A stretch of 64,000 bases of DNA from Paracoccaceae bacterium (lineage in GTDB: Bacteria; Pseudomonadota; Alphaproteobacteria; Rhodobacterales; Rhodobacteraceae), in assembly GCA_027492585.1 (NCBI GenBank), contig JAPUEK010000051.1:1-64000 (forward strand), in the 5' to 3' direction. The translations under genes were made by a program, and so were the position numbers. Below the pieces are notes generated by a model that was given only the letters and a program-made list of their open reading frames with translations, ran no database searches and was not told the origin of the DNA. The stretch's first letter is position 1; each line of letters begins with the position of its first letter. Shown piece by piece: positions 43,629 through 52,427 of this stretch.

Positions 43629-44555
43629 ATGTTCTTCACCGAAACCCCCGACTGGGCGCGGACCGGGGCCGCGATCACCGAGGCGCTTCTGGCGCTGCAC
43701 GGGCCGCAGGGGCTGGCCGCCGAGGGTCTCGGGCTGGTGCTGGTCAGCGCGGGCGCAGGGGGGCCGGAGGGCTTTGCCCATCGTGGCGACTGGCGGTGCT
43801 ATCCCTGCTCCCTCGTCAAGAGTTTCCATCTGATTCATGCACTTGCGGCGCTGGAGGAGGGGCGGATCACCCCCCATGCCGAGTTGGACCGGGCCATGCG
43901 CGACATGATCCTGTGGTCTTCCAATACCGCCACGAACTATGTGATCGACCTGCTGACCGGAACCACCGGCGACACGCTTTTGTCCGGCGCGGACTATATG
44001 GACTGGACGATCAAGCGCGGGCGGCTCAACGGTTTTTTCGAGGTGCTGGGCTGGCCGGAATTCGACCGCTGCAACCTTGTGCAGAAGCTGATGGACGATA
44101 CCCGTTATGGCCGGGAGGCGCAGTTTGCCGGGGTGGGGGGCGAGAATCTGAATGCGCTGACCCCGCTCGCCCCGGCACGGCTGATGTGGGAGATCTTCGC
44201 CGGCGGGCTGCCGGTTTCGGCGCCGCTGCGGCATCGGGCTCAGGCCATCCTGCGACGCGATCCGGGCCATCCCGATGCCGGAAAACCGCAGTATCAGCTT
44301 TCCGAATACCTTGGCGGCGCGTTGCCCGAAGGGGTGGAGATCTGGTCGAAGGCGGGTCACAACCTCTGGACCGGGGACCCGAAGGCGAGCTGGTTCAAGC
44401 ATGACATGATCCGGCTGGCGGCTCCGGGGCGACGCCCGCTGATCGTGGTGGCGATGACGCAGGGCGAGGGGCTGGCGCTGACCCATCCGGAGGTTTTTCC
44501 GGCGATGGGGCGGCTGATCTGGGAGATGACGGAGGAGATCTGCCAGGCCGGGTAA
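43629..44555 (+). CDS. class A beta-lactamase-like serine hydrolase
   Basis: A 308-residue serine hydrolase of the beta-lactamase/penicillin-binding fold. SLVK (SxxK) lies near residue 60, SSN (SxN) near 98, and WSKAGHN supplies the third motif in place of KTG. There is no signal peptide, unlike true beta-lactamases, so a cytoplasmic esterase or amidase role is more likely. GGAGG stands 6 bases before the ATG. It follows the MttB gene by about 56 bases and may belong to the same operon. Confidence 0.8.
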   Translation: MFFTETPDWARTGAAITEALLALHGPQGLAAEGLGLVLVSAGAGGPEGFAHRGDWRCYPCSLVKSFHLIHALAALEEGRITPHAELDRAMRDMILWSSNTATNYVIDLLTGTTGDTLLSGADYMDWTIKRGRLNGFFEVLGWPEFDRCNLVQKLMDDTRYGREAQFAGVGGENLNALTPLAPARLMWEIFAGGLPVSAPLRHRAQAILRRDPGHPDAGKPQYQLSEYLGGALPEGVEIWSKAGHNLWTGDPKASWFKHDMIRLAAPGRRPLIVVAMTQGEGLALTHPEVFPAMGRLIWEMTEEICQAG

Positions 44556-44832
44556 GCTGCGGGGAACGCTGGGTTAATTCCGGGGTTTTGCGAAAATCGG
44601 GTGTATTCTTCCCGTAGGTTCCGCGTCTTCACTCCGTATGCGGAGCGTATTTCTTCTGTAGTTACGTTCGGCGGGGCAGGGCGGCGTTAACCGTTTTCGG
44701 CGGGGCGGGAGGAATTCGGGGCGGCGGATTGTCCGTCCGGGGGGCGCTGGTCGGGATGGGCAGGTTGCCCGTCCGGCGCAAGAGGTGCTGCAGCTCCTCC
44801 GCAGGATGGGCGATCCGCCCCCCTCCCAGGCC

Positions 44833-45867
44833 CTAGCCGATCACCCGGCCGATCATGTCCAGCCAGTTGTCCCAGAGGATGCGGCGGATCAGCGCCTCGC
44901 CGTAGCCCGCGCGCTCCATCGCGGCGGTGAGCTTCGGCAGGCCGGAGGCGTCGCCCAGAAACTCCGGCATCAGCGCCCCGTCGAAATCCGAGCCGAGCGC
45001 CACGCCGCCTTCGCCCATGCGCGACAGGAGATGGTCGATATGGCGGATCAGATCCTCCACCGGCGTATCGGCGCGCTTGATCCCGTCGGGGCGCAGGAAC
45101 TGGCAGCCGAAGTTGAGACCGACGAGCCCGCCCCGCTCCGCCATGGCGTCAAGCTGGCGGTCGGTCAGGTTGCGCGTGCAGGCGGTGACGGCATGGGCGT
45201 TGGAATGGGTGGCGACGAGCGGGCGGTCGCTGATCCGCGCCACATCCCAGAAGCCCGCCTCGTTCAGATGCGACAGGTCCACCAGCACGCCGAGCCGGTC
45301 GCAGGCGCGCACCAGACGCTCCCCCGCCCCGGTCAGGCCCGGCCCGGTGTCGGGCGAGGCGGGGTGGTCGAACGGCACGCCATGGCCGAAGATGTTCGGC
45401 CGCGACCAGACCGGGCCGAGCGAGCGCAGGCCTGCGGCGTGATAGAGATGCAGCTCGTCCAGATCGGTGCCGATCCCCTCCGCCCCTTCGATATGCAGGA
45501 TCGCGGCGACGGCGCCCGCAGCCTCGGCGGCCGTGATCGCGGCGGCGGAGGTGCAGAGCCGGATCGCCTCGGGATGGGCGGCCACCATGCGGAGCAGGAC
45601 GGCGATCTGGCCCGCCGTCTCCCGCGCCGCCTGAACGGGGTCTATGGCGGGAAATTCGCGGCGGACCGCCATGGGGTCGGGGCTGCGCGCGGGGTCGTTG
45701 CCGGGCCAGACGGCAAAGAACCCGCCGGCAAATCCGCCGGCCCTGCATTTCGCCCGGTCGAGCATTCCGTCTCGGCCGGAAACGAAGCTGTCCCCCCGCA
45801 GATCGCGTGCATCCCAGAGACAGGACAAGAGGTCGTTATGCCCGTCAAAAATGCGCCTTCCGGTCAT
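44833..45867 (-). CDS. membrane dipeptidase (peptidase M19)
   Basis: A 344-residue renal-dipeptidase-type metalloenzyme. The first zinc ligands are in FDGHNDLL, the bridging Glu in AAILHIEGAEGIG, and His residues in VDLSHLNEAGF and VATHSNAHAV; SDFDG supplies the last Asp. The start at 45867 has AAGGA nearby; a TTG 7 codons upstream is less likely. It is divergent from a peptide ABC operon whose last gene is a clear paralogue (51261-52319). It hydrolyses dipeptides, perhaps including D-residue or dehydro forms. Confidence 0.88.
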   Translation of the reverse strand: MTGRRIFDGHNDLLSCLWDARDLRGDSFVSGRDGMLDRAKCRAGGFAGGFFAVWPGNDPARSPDPMAVRREFPAIDPVQAARETAGQIAVLLRMVAAHPEAIRLCTSAAAITAAEAAGAVAAILHIEGAEGIGTDLDELHLYHAAGLRSLGPVWSRPNIFGHGVPFDHPASPDTGPGLTGAGERLVRACDRLGVLVDLSHLNEAGFWDVARISDRPLVATHSNAHAVTACTRNLTDRQLDAMAERGGLVGLNFGCQFLRPDGIKRADTPVEDLIRHIDHLLSRMGEGGVALGSDFDGALMPEFLGDASGLPKLTAAMERAGYGEALIRRILWDNWLDMIGRVIG

Positions 45868-45912
45868 TCTGCGCTTTCCTTCGTCCAAATGTCTGACAGC
45901 TTCGGGGAGGAT

Positions 45913-45941
45913 GTTGACAAGCCAGATCAGAAACTGCCCAA
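45913..45941 (+). promoter_or_regulatory. possible promoter of the peptide ABC operon
   Basis: TTGACA at 45913-45918 is a perfect -35 box, with CCCAAT about 17 bases later as a poor -10. It lies in the 150-base gap between the divergent dipeptidase and the binding-protein gene. Confidence 0.3.
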
Positions 45942-46017
45942 TTGGTCAAGGAATGGGCGGGGACTCACCCGCGCCACCGCTAAAGCGATGATAAAACGAC
46001 AAAACAGGGAGCTTGCT

Positions 46018-47613
46018 ATGAAGATGGACCCGACACTCCGCCGCTTCGGCGCCGTGGCGATTGCGGCACTGATGCTGGGGACCGCGCCTGCCGCGCTGTT
46101 TGCGGAGACGCCTGCCGACACGCTGGTGCTCGCGGATGCGATCGACGACATCGTGTCGCTCGATCCGGGCGAGGCTTACGAGTTTTCCGGTCTCGACGTG
46201 GTGAACAACACCTATGACGGGCTGATCGAACTGGACCCGACCACTGGTCAGCTCGTCCCCGGTCTGGCGGAAAGCTGGAGCGTTTCGGACGACGGCCTGT
46301 CGATCAGCTTCAAGATGAAATCCGGCGTGACCTTCGCCTCCGGCAATCCGGTGCGGGCCGAGGATGCGGCCTATTCGCTGCAACGCGCCGTCAAGATCAA
46401 CAAATCCCCCGCCTTCATCCTGAACCAGTTCGGCTGGACGGCGGAGAATGTGGACAGCATGATCACCGCCGATGGCGATACGGTCACGCTGAAGATCGAC
46501 CAGCCCTATGCGCCGACCTTCCTCTACAACTGCCTGACCGCCGGTGTCGCCTCCATCGTCGACAAGGAAGTGGTCAGCCAGCATGACGTGAACGGCGACA
46601 TGGGCAACGAATGGCTGAAGAACAATTCGGCCGGCACCGGCGCCTATGTGCTGAAATCCTTCAAGCCCAACGAGGGCTATGTGCTGGAGGCGAACCCGAC
46701 CCATTGGCGCGGCGCGCCGAAGCTGGCCAAGGTGTTCATGCGCCATGTGCCGGAAGCGGCGACCGAGCGGCTCCAGCTTGAGAAAGGCGATATCGACATC
46801 GCGCGCGAGCTGACCCCGGTGGACATCGAGGGCATGGCCGGCAATGCCGACATCAAGATCCAGTCCGATGTGGGCGGGCAGGTCTTCTATCTGTCGTTCA
46901 ACCAGAAGAACGAGAACTACAAGAACCAGAAGCTGCTGGACGCGATGCGCTGGGCGATCGACTATCAGGGCATGGCCGACACCTTCCTGAAGGGCTCGAT
47001 GGTCGTGCATCAGGCCTATCTGCCGAACGGCTATCTGGGGGCGCTGTCCGACACGCCCTACAAGCTCGATATCGAGAAGGCCAAGGCGCTGGTCGCGGAA
47101 TCGGGCGTGGCCAATCCGAAGGTGGTGCTGGACGTGCGGAACGCCGCCGACCGGATGGAGATGGCGCAGTCGATCCAGAACACCTTCGGTCAGGCCGGGA
47201 TCACGGTGGAGCTGAACATCGGCGAGGGGGCGGAACAGCTCAAGCGCTACCGCGCCCGTCAGCATGATGCGACGCTGCAAAGCTGGGGGCCGGATTACCC
47301 CGACCCGCATACCAATGCTTCGGCCTTCTCGATGAACGCCGACAATGCGGATGGCGCCTCGACCGGCGGTCTGGCCTGGCGGAACGCCTATGATCCGGGC
47401 GAGCTGCACGCCAAGACGGCGGCGGCGGTGATGGAGCGTGACAGCGACAAGCGCAAGGCGATGTACGAGGAGATCCAGACCGCCCACCGCGAGACCTCGC
47501 CCTTCATCCTGATGTTCCAGATCGGCTATCAGACCGGGCTGCGCGCCAATGTGAGCAACTTCTACACCGGGGGCGCCATCGACGCCGCCGCCTACTGGCT
47601 GGACACGAAGTAA
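46018..47613 (+). CDS. dppA: peptide ABC transporter substrate-binding protein
   Basis: A 531-residue family 5 solute-binding protein. A signal peptide occupies residues 1-27 (LMLGTAPAALFAETP). Landmarks are YEFSGLDVVNNTYDGLIELD, LVPGLAESWSVSDDGLSISF, FASGNPVRAEDAAYSLQRA and the C-terminal RETSPFILMFQIGYQ. AGGGAG stands 8 bases before the ATG at 46018. It is the first of an operon with two permeases, two ATPases and a dipeptidase, so di- or oligopeptides are the likely ligands. Confidence 0.9.
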   Translation: MKMDPTLRRFGAVAIAALMLGTAPAALFAETPADTLVLADAIDDIVSLDPGEAYEFSGLDVVNNTYDGLIELDPTTGQLVPGLAESWSVSDDGLSISFKMKSGVTFASGNPVRAEDAAYSLQRAVKINKSPAFILNQFGWTAENVDSMITADGDTVTLKIDQPYAPTFLYNCLTAGVASIVDKEVVSQHDVNGDMGNEWLKNNSAGTGAYVLKSFKPNEGYVLEANPTHWRGAPKLAKVFMRHVPEAATERLQLEKGDIDIARELTPVDIEGMAGNADIKIQSDVGGQVFYLSFNQKNENYKNQKLLDAMRWAIDYQGMADTFLKGSMVVHQAYLPNGYLGALSDTPYKLDIEKAKALVAESGVANPKVVLDVRNAADRMEMAQSIQNTFGQAGITVELNIGEGAEQLKRYRARQHDATLQSWGPDYPDPHTNASAFSMNADNADGASTGGLAWRNAYDPGELHAKTAAAVMERDSDKRKAMYEEIQTAHRETSPFILMFQIGYQTGLRANVSNFYTGGAIDAAAYWLDTK

Positions 47614-47658
47614 GCGCCAGCGGCGCGGCCCCTGGCGGGCCGCGCCGCGATCCTGCCC

Positions 47659-48726
47659 ATGTCGCACAGCCCCGACGCCCCCGCCCGCCCCTGGCAGTTC
47701 ACAGGCCCGATCCGCAAGGTTGCGGGGGTGATCCTGTCGCTGCTGGCGACCTTCATCGGGCTTCTGCTCGTCACTTTCATCATCGCCCGCGTGGTGCCGA
47801 TCGACCCGGTGCTGACCATCCTCGGCGACCGGGCGACGGAGGCGCAGATCGTGGCGGAACGCGCCCGGCTCGGCCTTGACGAACCGATGTGGAAGCAGTT
47901 CGCCATCTATGTCTGGCAGGCGGCGCAGGGCGATTTCGGCCTGTCGATCCGCAGCCGGGAGCCGGTCATTTCCGAAATCGCCCGCTATTTCCCGGCAACG
48001 CTGGAACTGGCGACCATCGCCACGATCTTCGGCGTGGCGCTGGGCGTGCCGGCGGGGGTGCTGGCCGCGACGAAGCCCGGATCGCTCTCCGACCAGCTGG
48101 TGCGGCTCATCGGGCTCATGGGCTATTCCATGCCGGTCTTCTGGCTGGGGCTGATGGGACTTCTGCTCTTTTACGGGGTGCTCGACTGGGTGGGCGGACC
48201 GGGGCGGCTCGATGCGGCCTATGACATGATGCTCGAATTCGAGCTGACGCAATATACCGGCATGATCCTTGTCGATACCGCGCTCAACGGGCGCTGGGAC
48301 ATGTTCGCCAATGCGCTGTCGCATATCATCCTGCCGGCGGGGCTGCTCGGCTATCTGTCGATGGCCTATATCAGCCGGATGACCCGCAGCTTCATGATGA
48401 ACGAGCTGGGGCAGGAGTATATCACCACGGCGCGGGTGAAGGGGATGCCGGAGCGGCGGGTGATCTGGGTCCATGCCATGCGGAACGTGATGGTGCCGCT
48501 GATCACCGTCATCGCTTTGTCCTTTGCCTATCTGCTGGAGGGCGCCGTCCTGACCGAGACGATCTTTTCCTGGCCGGGGATCGGCAGCTATATCACCCAG
48601 GCGCTTCTGACCAACGACATGCCGGCGGTTCTGGGCGGAACCGTGGTGGTGGGCATGGTCTATATCGGGCTGAACATGCTGTCCGACGTACTTTACAAGC
48701 TGGTCGATCCGAGGGCGCGGGCATGA
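47659..48726 (+). CDS. dppB: peptide ABC transporter permease (DppB-like)
   Basis: A 355-residue inner-membrane permease with six hydrophobic segments. IIARVVPIDPVLTILGDRAT, FGLSIRSREPVISEIARYFP and the cytoplasmic loop RMTRSFMMNELGQEYITTAR are DppB/OppB features. It is longer than usual because of a 40-residue insert around residues 180-215. It follows the binding protein by 45 bases and overlaps the second permease by 4. Confidence 0.9.
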   Translation: MSHSPDAPARPWQFTGPIRKVAGVILSLLATFIGLLLVTFIIARVVPIDPVLTILGDRATEAQIVAERARLGLDEPMWKQFAIYVWQAAQGDFGLSIRSREPVISEIARYFPATLELATIATIFGVALGVPAGVLAATKPGSLSDQLVRLIGLMGYSMPVFWLGLMGLLLFYGVLDWVGGPGRLDAAYDMMLEFELTQYTGMILVDTALNGRWDMFANALSHIILPAGLLGYLSMAYISRMTRSFMMNELGQEYITTARVKGMPERRVIWVHAMRNVMVPLITVIALSFAYLLEGAVLTETIFSWPGIGSYITQALLTNDMPAVLGGTVVVGMVYIGLNMLSDVLYKLVDPRARA

Positions 48727-49643
48727 GCGCACAGGCCTCGAATTCCCTGACCCGTTGGCTGCGCGACCCGAACCCGGCAAGCCGCCGTCAGGCGCGGCTC
48801 GGGCAGGCCTGGATGGGCTGGCTGCGGATGCGGCGCAATCCCTTGGCGATGATCGGGCTGTCGATCACGGTGCTGCTGCTGCTGGTCGCGGCCTTTGCGC
48901 CCTGGCTCGCGCCGCATGATCCGATCACGCAGAGCCTGCCGAACCGGCTGATGCCGCCGCTGTCGCCGGGCCATCTGATGGGGACCGACGATTTCGGCCG
49001 CGACATCCTGAGCCGGATCATCTACGGCAGCCGCATCACCCTGACGATCATCGTGCTTTTCACCCTGACGGCTCCGGTCTTCGGCCTGCTGGTCGGCACG
49101 GTCGCCGGCTATTTCGGCGGCTGGACGGATGAGATCCTGATGCGGATCACCGATATTTTCCTCGCCTTTCCGAAGCTGATCCTTGCGCTCGCGCTGGTGT
49201 CGGTTCTGGGGCCGGGGTTCCAGAACGCGGTGCTGGCCATCGCCATCACCTCCTGGTCGCCCTATGCGCGGGTGGCGCGGGCCGAGACGCTGACGGTGCG
49301 GAATTCGGATTACATCGCCTCGATCCGGTTGCAGGGGGCCTCCTCGCTGCGGATCATCCTTGGCCATGTGATCCCGATGTGCCTGCCTTCGGTGATCATC
49401 CGGGCGACGCTCGACATGGCGGGGGTGATCCTGATCGCCGCCGGTCTGGGGTTCCTTGGCCTCGGGGTGCAGCCGCCGATGCCGGAATGGGGGCAGATGA
49501 TCTCTGCCGGGCGGAAATACCTGTTCGAGCAATGGTGGGTCGCCACCATGCCCGGCCTTGCCATCTTCGTCGTCTCGCTGGGGTTCAACCTGCTGGGCGA
49601 CGGGTTGCGCGATGTGCTTGACCCGAGGAGTGCCGGCAAATGA
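48723..49643 (+). CDS. dppC: peptide ABC transporter permease (DppC-like)
   Basis: A 306-residue permease. The N-terminal RRNPLAMIGLSITVLLLLVA segment, HLMGTDDFGRDILSRIIYGS near residue 80, and the loop YIASIRLQGASSLRIILGHV are typical of DppC/OppC. It is translationally coupled to genes on both sides by 4-base overlaps. Confidence 0.9.
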   Translation: MSAQASNSLTRWLRDPNPASRRQARLGQAWMGWLRMRRNPLAMIGLSITVLLLLVAAFAPWLAPHDPITQSLPNRLMPPLSPGHLMGTDDFGRDILSRIIYGSRITLTIIVLFTLTAPVFGLLVGTVAGYFGGWTDEILMRITDIFLAFPKLILALALVSVLGPGFQNAVLAIAITSWSPYARVARAETLTVRNSDYIASIRLQGASSLRIILGHVIPMCLPSVIIRATLDMAGVILIAAGLGFLGLGVQPPMPEWGQMISAGRKYLFEQWWVATMPGLAIFVVSLGFNLLGDGLRDVLDPRSAGK

Positions 49644-50470
49644 CGCTCTTGTCGGTGAAGAACCTGCGGGTGAGTTTTGACACCGAAGCGGGGCTGGTGG
49701 AGGCGGTGCGCGGCGTGTCCTTCTCGCTCGGGCGGGAGAGGCTGGGGATCGTCGGGGAAAGCGGCTCCGGCAAGACGATGACCGGGCGGTCGGTGCTGCG
49801 GCTGATCCGCCCACCGGGGCGGATCGAGGCGGAGGAGATGCGCTTCGACGGCATCGACCTGATGCGCGCCTCCGAAAAGGAGATGCGGGCGTTGCGCGGG
49901 ACGCGGATCGCCATGGTCATGCAGGACCCGAAATATTCGCTGAACCCGGTGATGCGGGTGGGCGCGCAACTGATGGAGGGGCTGCGCCAGCGCGACGGCA
50001 TGGGCAAGGCCGAGGCGCGGGCCAAGGCCATTGCCGCGCTCGCCGCCGTGCAGATCCGCGACCCGGAGCGGGTGATGGAGGCCTATCCGCATGAGCTGTC
50101 GGGCGGCATGGGCCAGCGGGTGATGATCGCCATGATGCTGATCCCCGACCCGGATCTGCTCATCGCGGACGAGCCGACCTCGGCGCTGGACGTGACCGTG
50201 CAGGCGGAGGTCCTCTCGATCCTCGACGGGTTGGTGCGGGATCGCGGCATGGGGCTGATCTTCATCTCCCACGACCTGCGGCTGGTGGCGCGGTTCTGCG
50301 ACCGCGTGCTGGTGATGTTCAAGGGCAGGGTGGTGGAGGAACTTGCGGCGAAGGATCTGATGCAGGCGAAGCATCCCTATACGCAGGGTCTCTTGAACTG
50401 CCTGCCCCGGATCGGCGGCCCGCGGGAGCCGCTGCCGGGGCTGGACCGCACGGCGGAATGGGCGAACTGA
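49640..50470 (+). CDS. dppD: peptide ABC transporter ATPase (DppD-like)
   Basis: A 276-residue ABC ATPase. Walker A GESGSGKTM (about 38-46), signature LSGGMGQRVMIAMML, Walker B LLIADEPTSALDV and switch FISHDLRLVARFCDRV are all intact. The short C-terminus (GPREPLPGLDRTAEW) lacks the long Cys-rich tail some DppD proteins carry. The partner ATPase starts 2 bases after its stop. Confidence 0.9.
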   Translation: MTLLSVKNLRVSFDTEAGLVEAVRGVSFSLGRERLGIVGESGSGKTMTGRSVLRLIRPPGRIEAEEMRFDGIDLMRASEKEMRALRGTRIAMVMQDPKYSLNPVMRVGAQLMEGLRQRDGMGKAEARAKAIAALAAVQIRDPERVMEAYPHELSGGMGQRVMIAMMLIPDPDLLIADEPTSALDVTVQAEVLSILDGLVRDRGMGLIFISHDLRLVARFCDRVLVMFKGRVVEELAAKDLMQAKHPYTQGLLNCLPRIGGPREPLPGLDRTAEWAN

Positions 50471-50471
50471 C

Positions 50472-51230
50472 ATGGCGCTGATCGAAATCGACGACCTTTC
50501 CGTCACCTTCCACGCCAAGGGCCGCGAGGTGCGGGCCGTCCAGAACGTCTCGCTGTCGGTGGGGGCGCAGGAAAGCTACGGGCTCGTGGGCGAAAGCGGC
50601 TCGGGCAAGTCCACGATCCTGCGCGCGATCTGCGGGCTGGCGCCGGTGTCCGGCGGCACGATCCGCATCGGCGGCCAGCCCATCGACAGCCCGCGCGGCG
50701 CGGCCTTTTCGCGGCAGGTGCAGATGGTCTTCCAGGACCCCTATGCGAGCCTGCATCCCCGCCACACCATCGACCGCACCCTGTCGGAGCCGCTGGCCAT
50801 CCACGGCATCGCCGATGCCGATGCCCGCGTGAAGCGGGCGCTCTCCGATGTGGGCCTGCCGCCCGGCTTCCGCTTCCGCTTTCCGCACCAGCTTTCGGGC
50901 GGGCAGCGGCAAAGGGTGGCGATCGCGCGGGCGCTGATGCTGGAACCCTCGATCCTGCTGCTGGACGAGCCGACGAGCGCGCTCGACGCCTCGGTGCAGG
51001 CGGAGACGCTGAACCTCCTGAACCGGCTCCGGGCGGAGCGGGGGCTGACCTTCCTCATGGTCTCCCACGATCTTGCCGTCATCGACCATATGTGCGACCG
51101 GGTGCTGGTGATGCAGCATGGCCGCGCGGTCGAGGAGCTGGAGCGCGCCGCGCTGGCCACGGCCGAGATGAAGACCGATTATGCCCGCAGCCTCTTTGCC
51201 GCCTCGGCGGACCGGATGCTGGAAGGCTGA
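50472..51230 (+). CDS. dppF: peptide ABC transporter ATPase (DppF-like)
   Basis: A 252-residue ABC ATPase. Walker A GESGSGKST (about 39-47), QMVFQDPYASLHPRHTI, signature LSGGQRQRVAIARAL and Walker B ILLLDEPTSALDAS are intact. It pairs with the preceding ATPase to drive the importer. The M19 dipeptidase gene follows after 30 bases. Confidence 0.9.
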   Translation: MALIEIDDLSVTFHAKGREVRAVQNVSLSVGAQESYGLVGESGSGKSTILRAICGLAPVSGGTIRIGGQPIDSPRGAAFSRQVQMVFQDPYASLHPRHTIDRTLSEPLAIHGIADADARVKRALSDVGLPPGFRFRFPHQLSGGQRQRVAIARALMLEPSILLLDEPTSALDASVQAETLNLLNRLRAERGLTFLMVSHDLAVIDHMCDRVLVMQHGRAVEELERAALATAEMKTDYARSLFAASADRMLEG

Positions 51231-51260
51231 CCCGCGACCAACCCTGAAAGGACGCCCGCG

Positions 51261-52319
51261 ATGTTCCCCGTGTTCGACGGCCACAATGATTTCCTCCTGC
51301 GCCTCTGGCAGGACCCGGCCAATCGGAGCCGGATCTGGCTGGAGGGCGAGGGCAAGGGCCATCTCGATCTGCCGCGGATGCGGAAGGGCGGCTTTGCGGG
51401 CGGATTCTTCGCCATCTACATCTCCTCGCCGCACAGCGATGACGGTCTGGATTACATGGCGGCGATGGAAAACCCGCCGTTCCTGCTGCCGCTGCCCGAT
51501 CTGATCGGGGCCGCGCAGGCGCAGCCGGTGGCCTTGGCCATGGCCGGCCATCTGCGCTGGATGGAACGCGCCGCGCCGCAGGATTTCAAGGTCTGCACCA
51601 CGGCGGCGGACCTGCGCGACTGCCTCGGCCGCGGGGTGATCTCCGCGATCATGCATATGGAGGGGGCGGAGGCGATCGGCGAGGATCTCGATGCGCTCTA
51701 CCTTTTCCACGACATGGGGCTGCGCTCGCTCGGTCCGGTCTGGTCGCGGCCGACGGTCTTCGGCCATGGCGTGCCGTTCGCCTTCCCGTCCTCGCCCGAT
51801 ACCGGAGCGGGGCTGACCGAGGCGGGCAAGCGGCTGGTCAAGGCCTGCAACGAGCTGAAGATCATGCTGGATCTCAGCCATCTGAACGAGGCGGGCTTCA
51901 ACGATATCGCGCGCCTGTCCGATGCGCCGCTGGTCGCCACCCATTCCAATGCCCATGCGATCACCCCCTCGTCGCGCAACCTGACCGACCGGCAGCTTGG
52001 CCTGATCCGCGACAGCGGCGGCATGGTGGGGCTGAATTTCGCCACCTCCTTCCTGCGCCGCGACGGCAGGCAATCGGAGAAGATGGGCTGGGAGGATGTG
52101 CTGGCCCATCTCGATCACCTTCTGGAGCATCTGGGCGAGGATCATCTCGGCCTCGGCTCGGATTTCGACGGGGCGGAACTGCCGGAAGGGATCGGCGACG
52201 TGGCCGGCCTGCCGAACCTGCAGCAGGCGATGAAGGATCACGGCTATGGCGAGGCGCTGCTGAAGAAGCTCTGCCACGAGAACTGGTTCCGCGTGCTGGA
52301 CCGCACCTGGGGGGGATGA
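51261..52319 (+). CDS. membrane dipeptidase (peptidase M19), second copy
   Basis: A 352-residue M19 dipeptidase. FDGHNDFLLRLW, AIMHMEGAEAIGEDLDAL, LDLSHLNEAGFNDIARLS, VATHSNAHAIT and GSDFDGAELPEG hold the metal ligands. It closely parallels the divergent copy at 44833-45867 (shared LRSLGPVWSRP and FGHGVPF stretches), so the two arose by duplication. AAAGGA lies upstream of the ATG. As the last gene of the peptide ABC operon it probably hydrolyses what the transporter brings in. Confidence 0.9.
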   Translation: MFPVFDGHNDFLLRLWQDPANRSRIWLEGEGKGHLDLPRMRKGGFAGGFFAIYISSPHSDDGLDYMAAMENPPFLLPLPDLIGAAQAQPVALAMAGHLRWMERAAPQDFKVCTTAADLRDCLGRGVISAIMHMEGAEAIGEDLDALYLFHDMGLRSLGPVWSRPTVFGHGVPFAFPSSPDTGAGLTEAGKRLVKACNELKIMLDLSHLNEAGFNDIARLSDAPLVATHSNAHAITPSSRNLTDRQLGLIRDSGGMVGLNFATSFLRRDGRQSEKMGWEDVLAHLDHLLEHLGEDHLGLGSDFDGAELPEGIGDVAGLPNLQQAMKDHGYGEALLKKLCHENWFRVLDRTWGG

Positions 52320-52344
52320 AGGGCCGGCCCTTTCATCTTGCCTC

Positions 52345-52363
52345 AAATATCCCCGCCGGAGGC
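52345..52363 (-). repeat. intergenic GCCTCCGGCGGGGATATTT repeat, copy 1
   Basis: The reverse complement of the 19-base core. The surrounding bases (CCCTTTCATCTTGCCTC on its left) match the ATGAAAGGG tail of other copies, so the unit is about 36 bases. It lies between the dipeptidase and SDR genes. Confidence 0.7.
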
Positions 52364-52427
52364 CCTTTTCCACCGCTGCGCGATTTGCCACTCTGGCCCG
52401 GTCGCGTGATCCGCAAAGGAAGACCTC

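Noticed and set aside
45946-48780. A 944-codon open frame on the minus strand across the peptide-binding protein and permease genes
   Set aside because: It is a GC-driven shadow: its residues are Arg/His/Gly/Asp-rich and match no family, while the plus strand encodes clear dppA and dppB genes.
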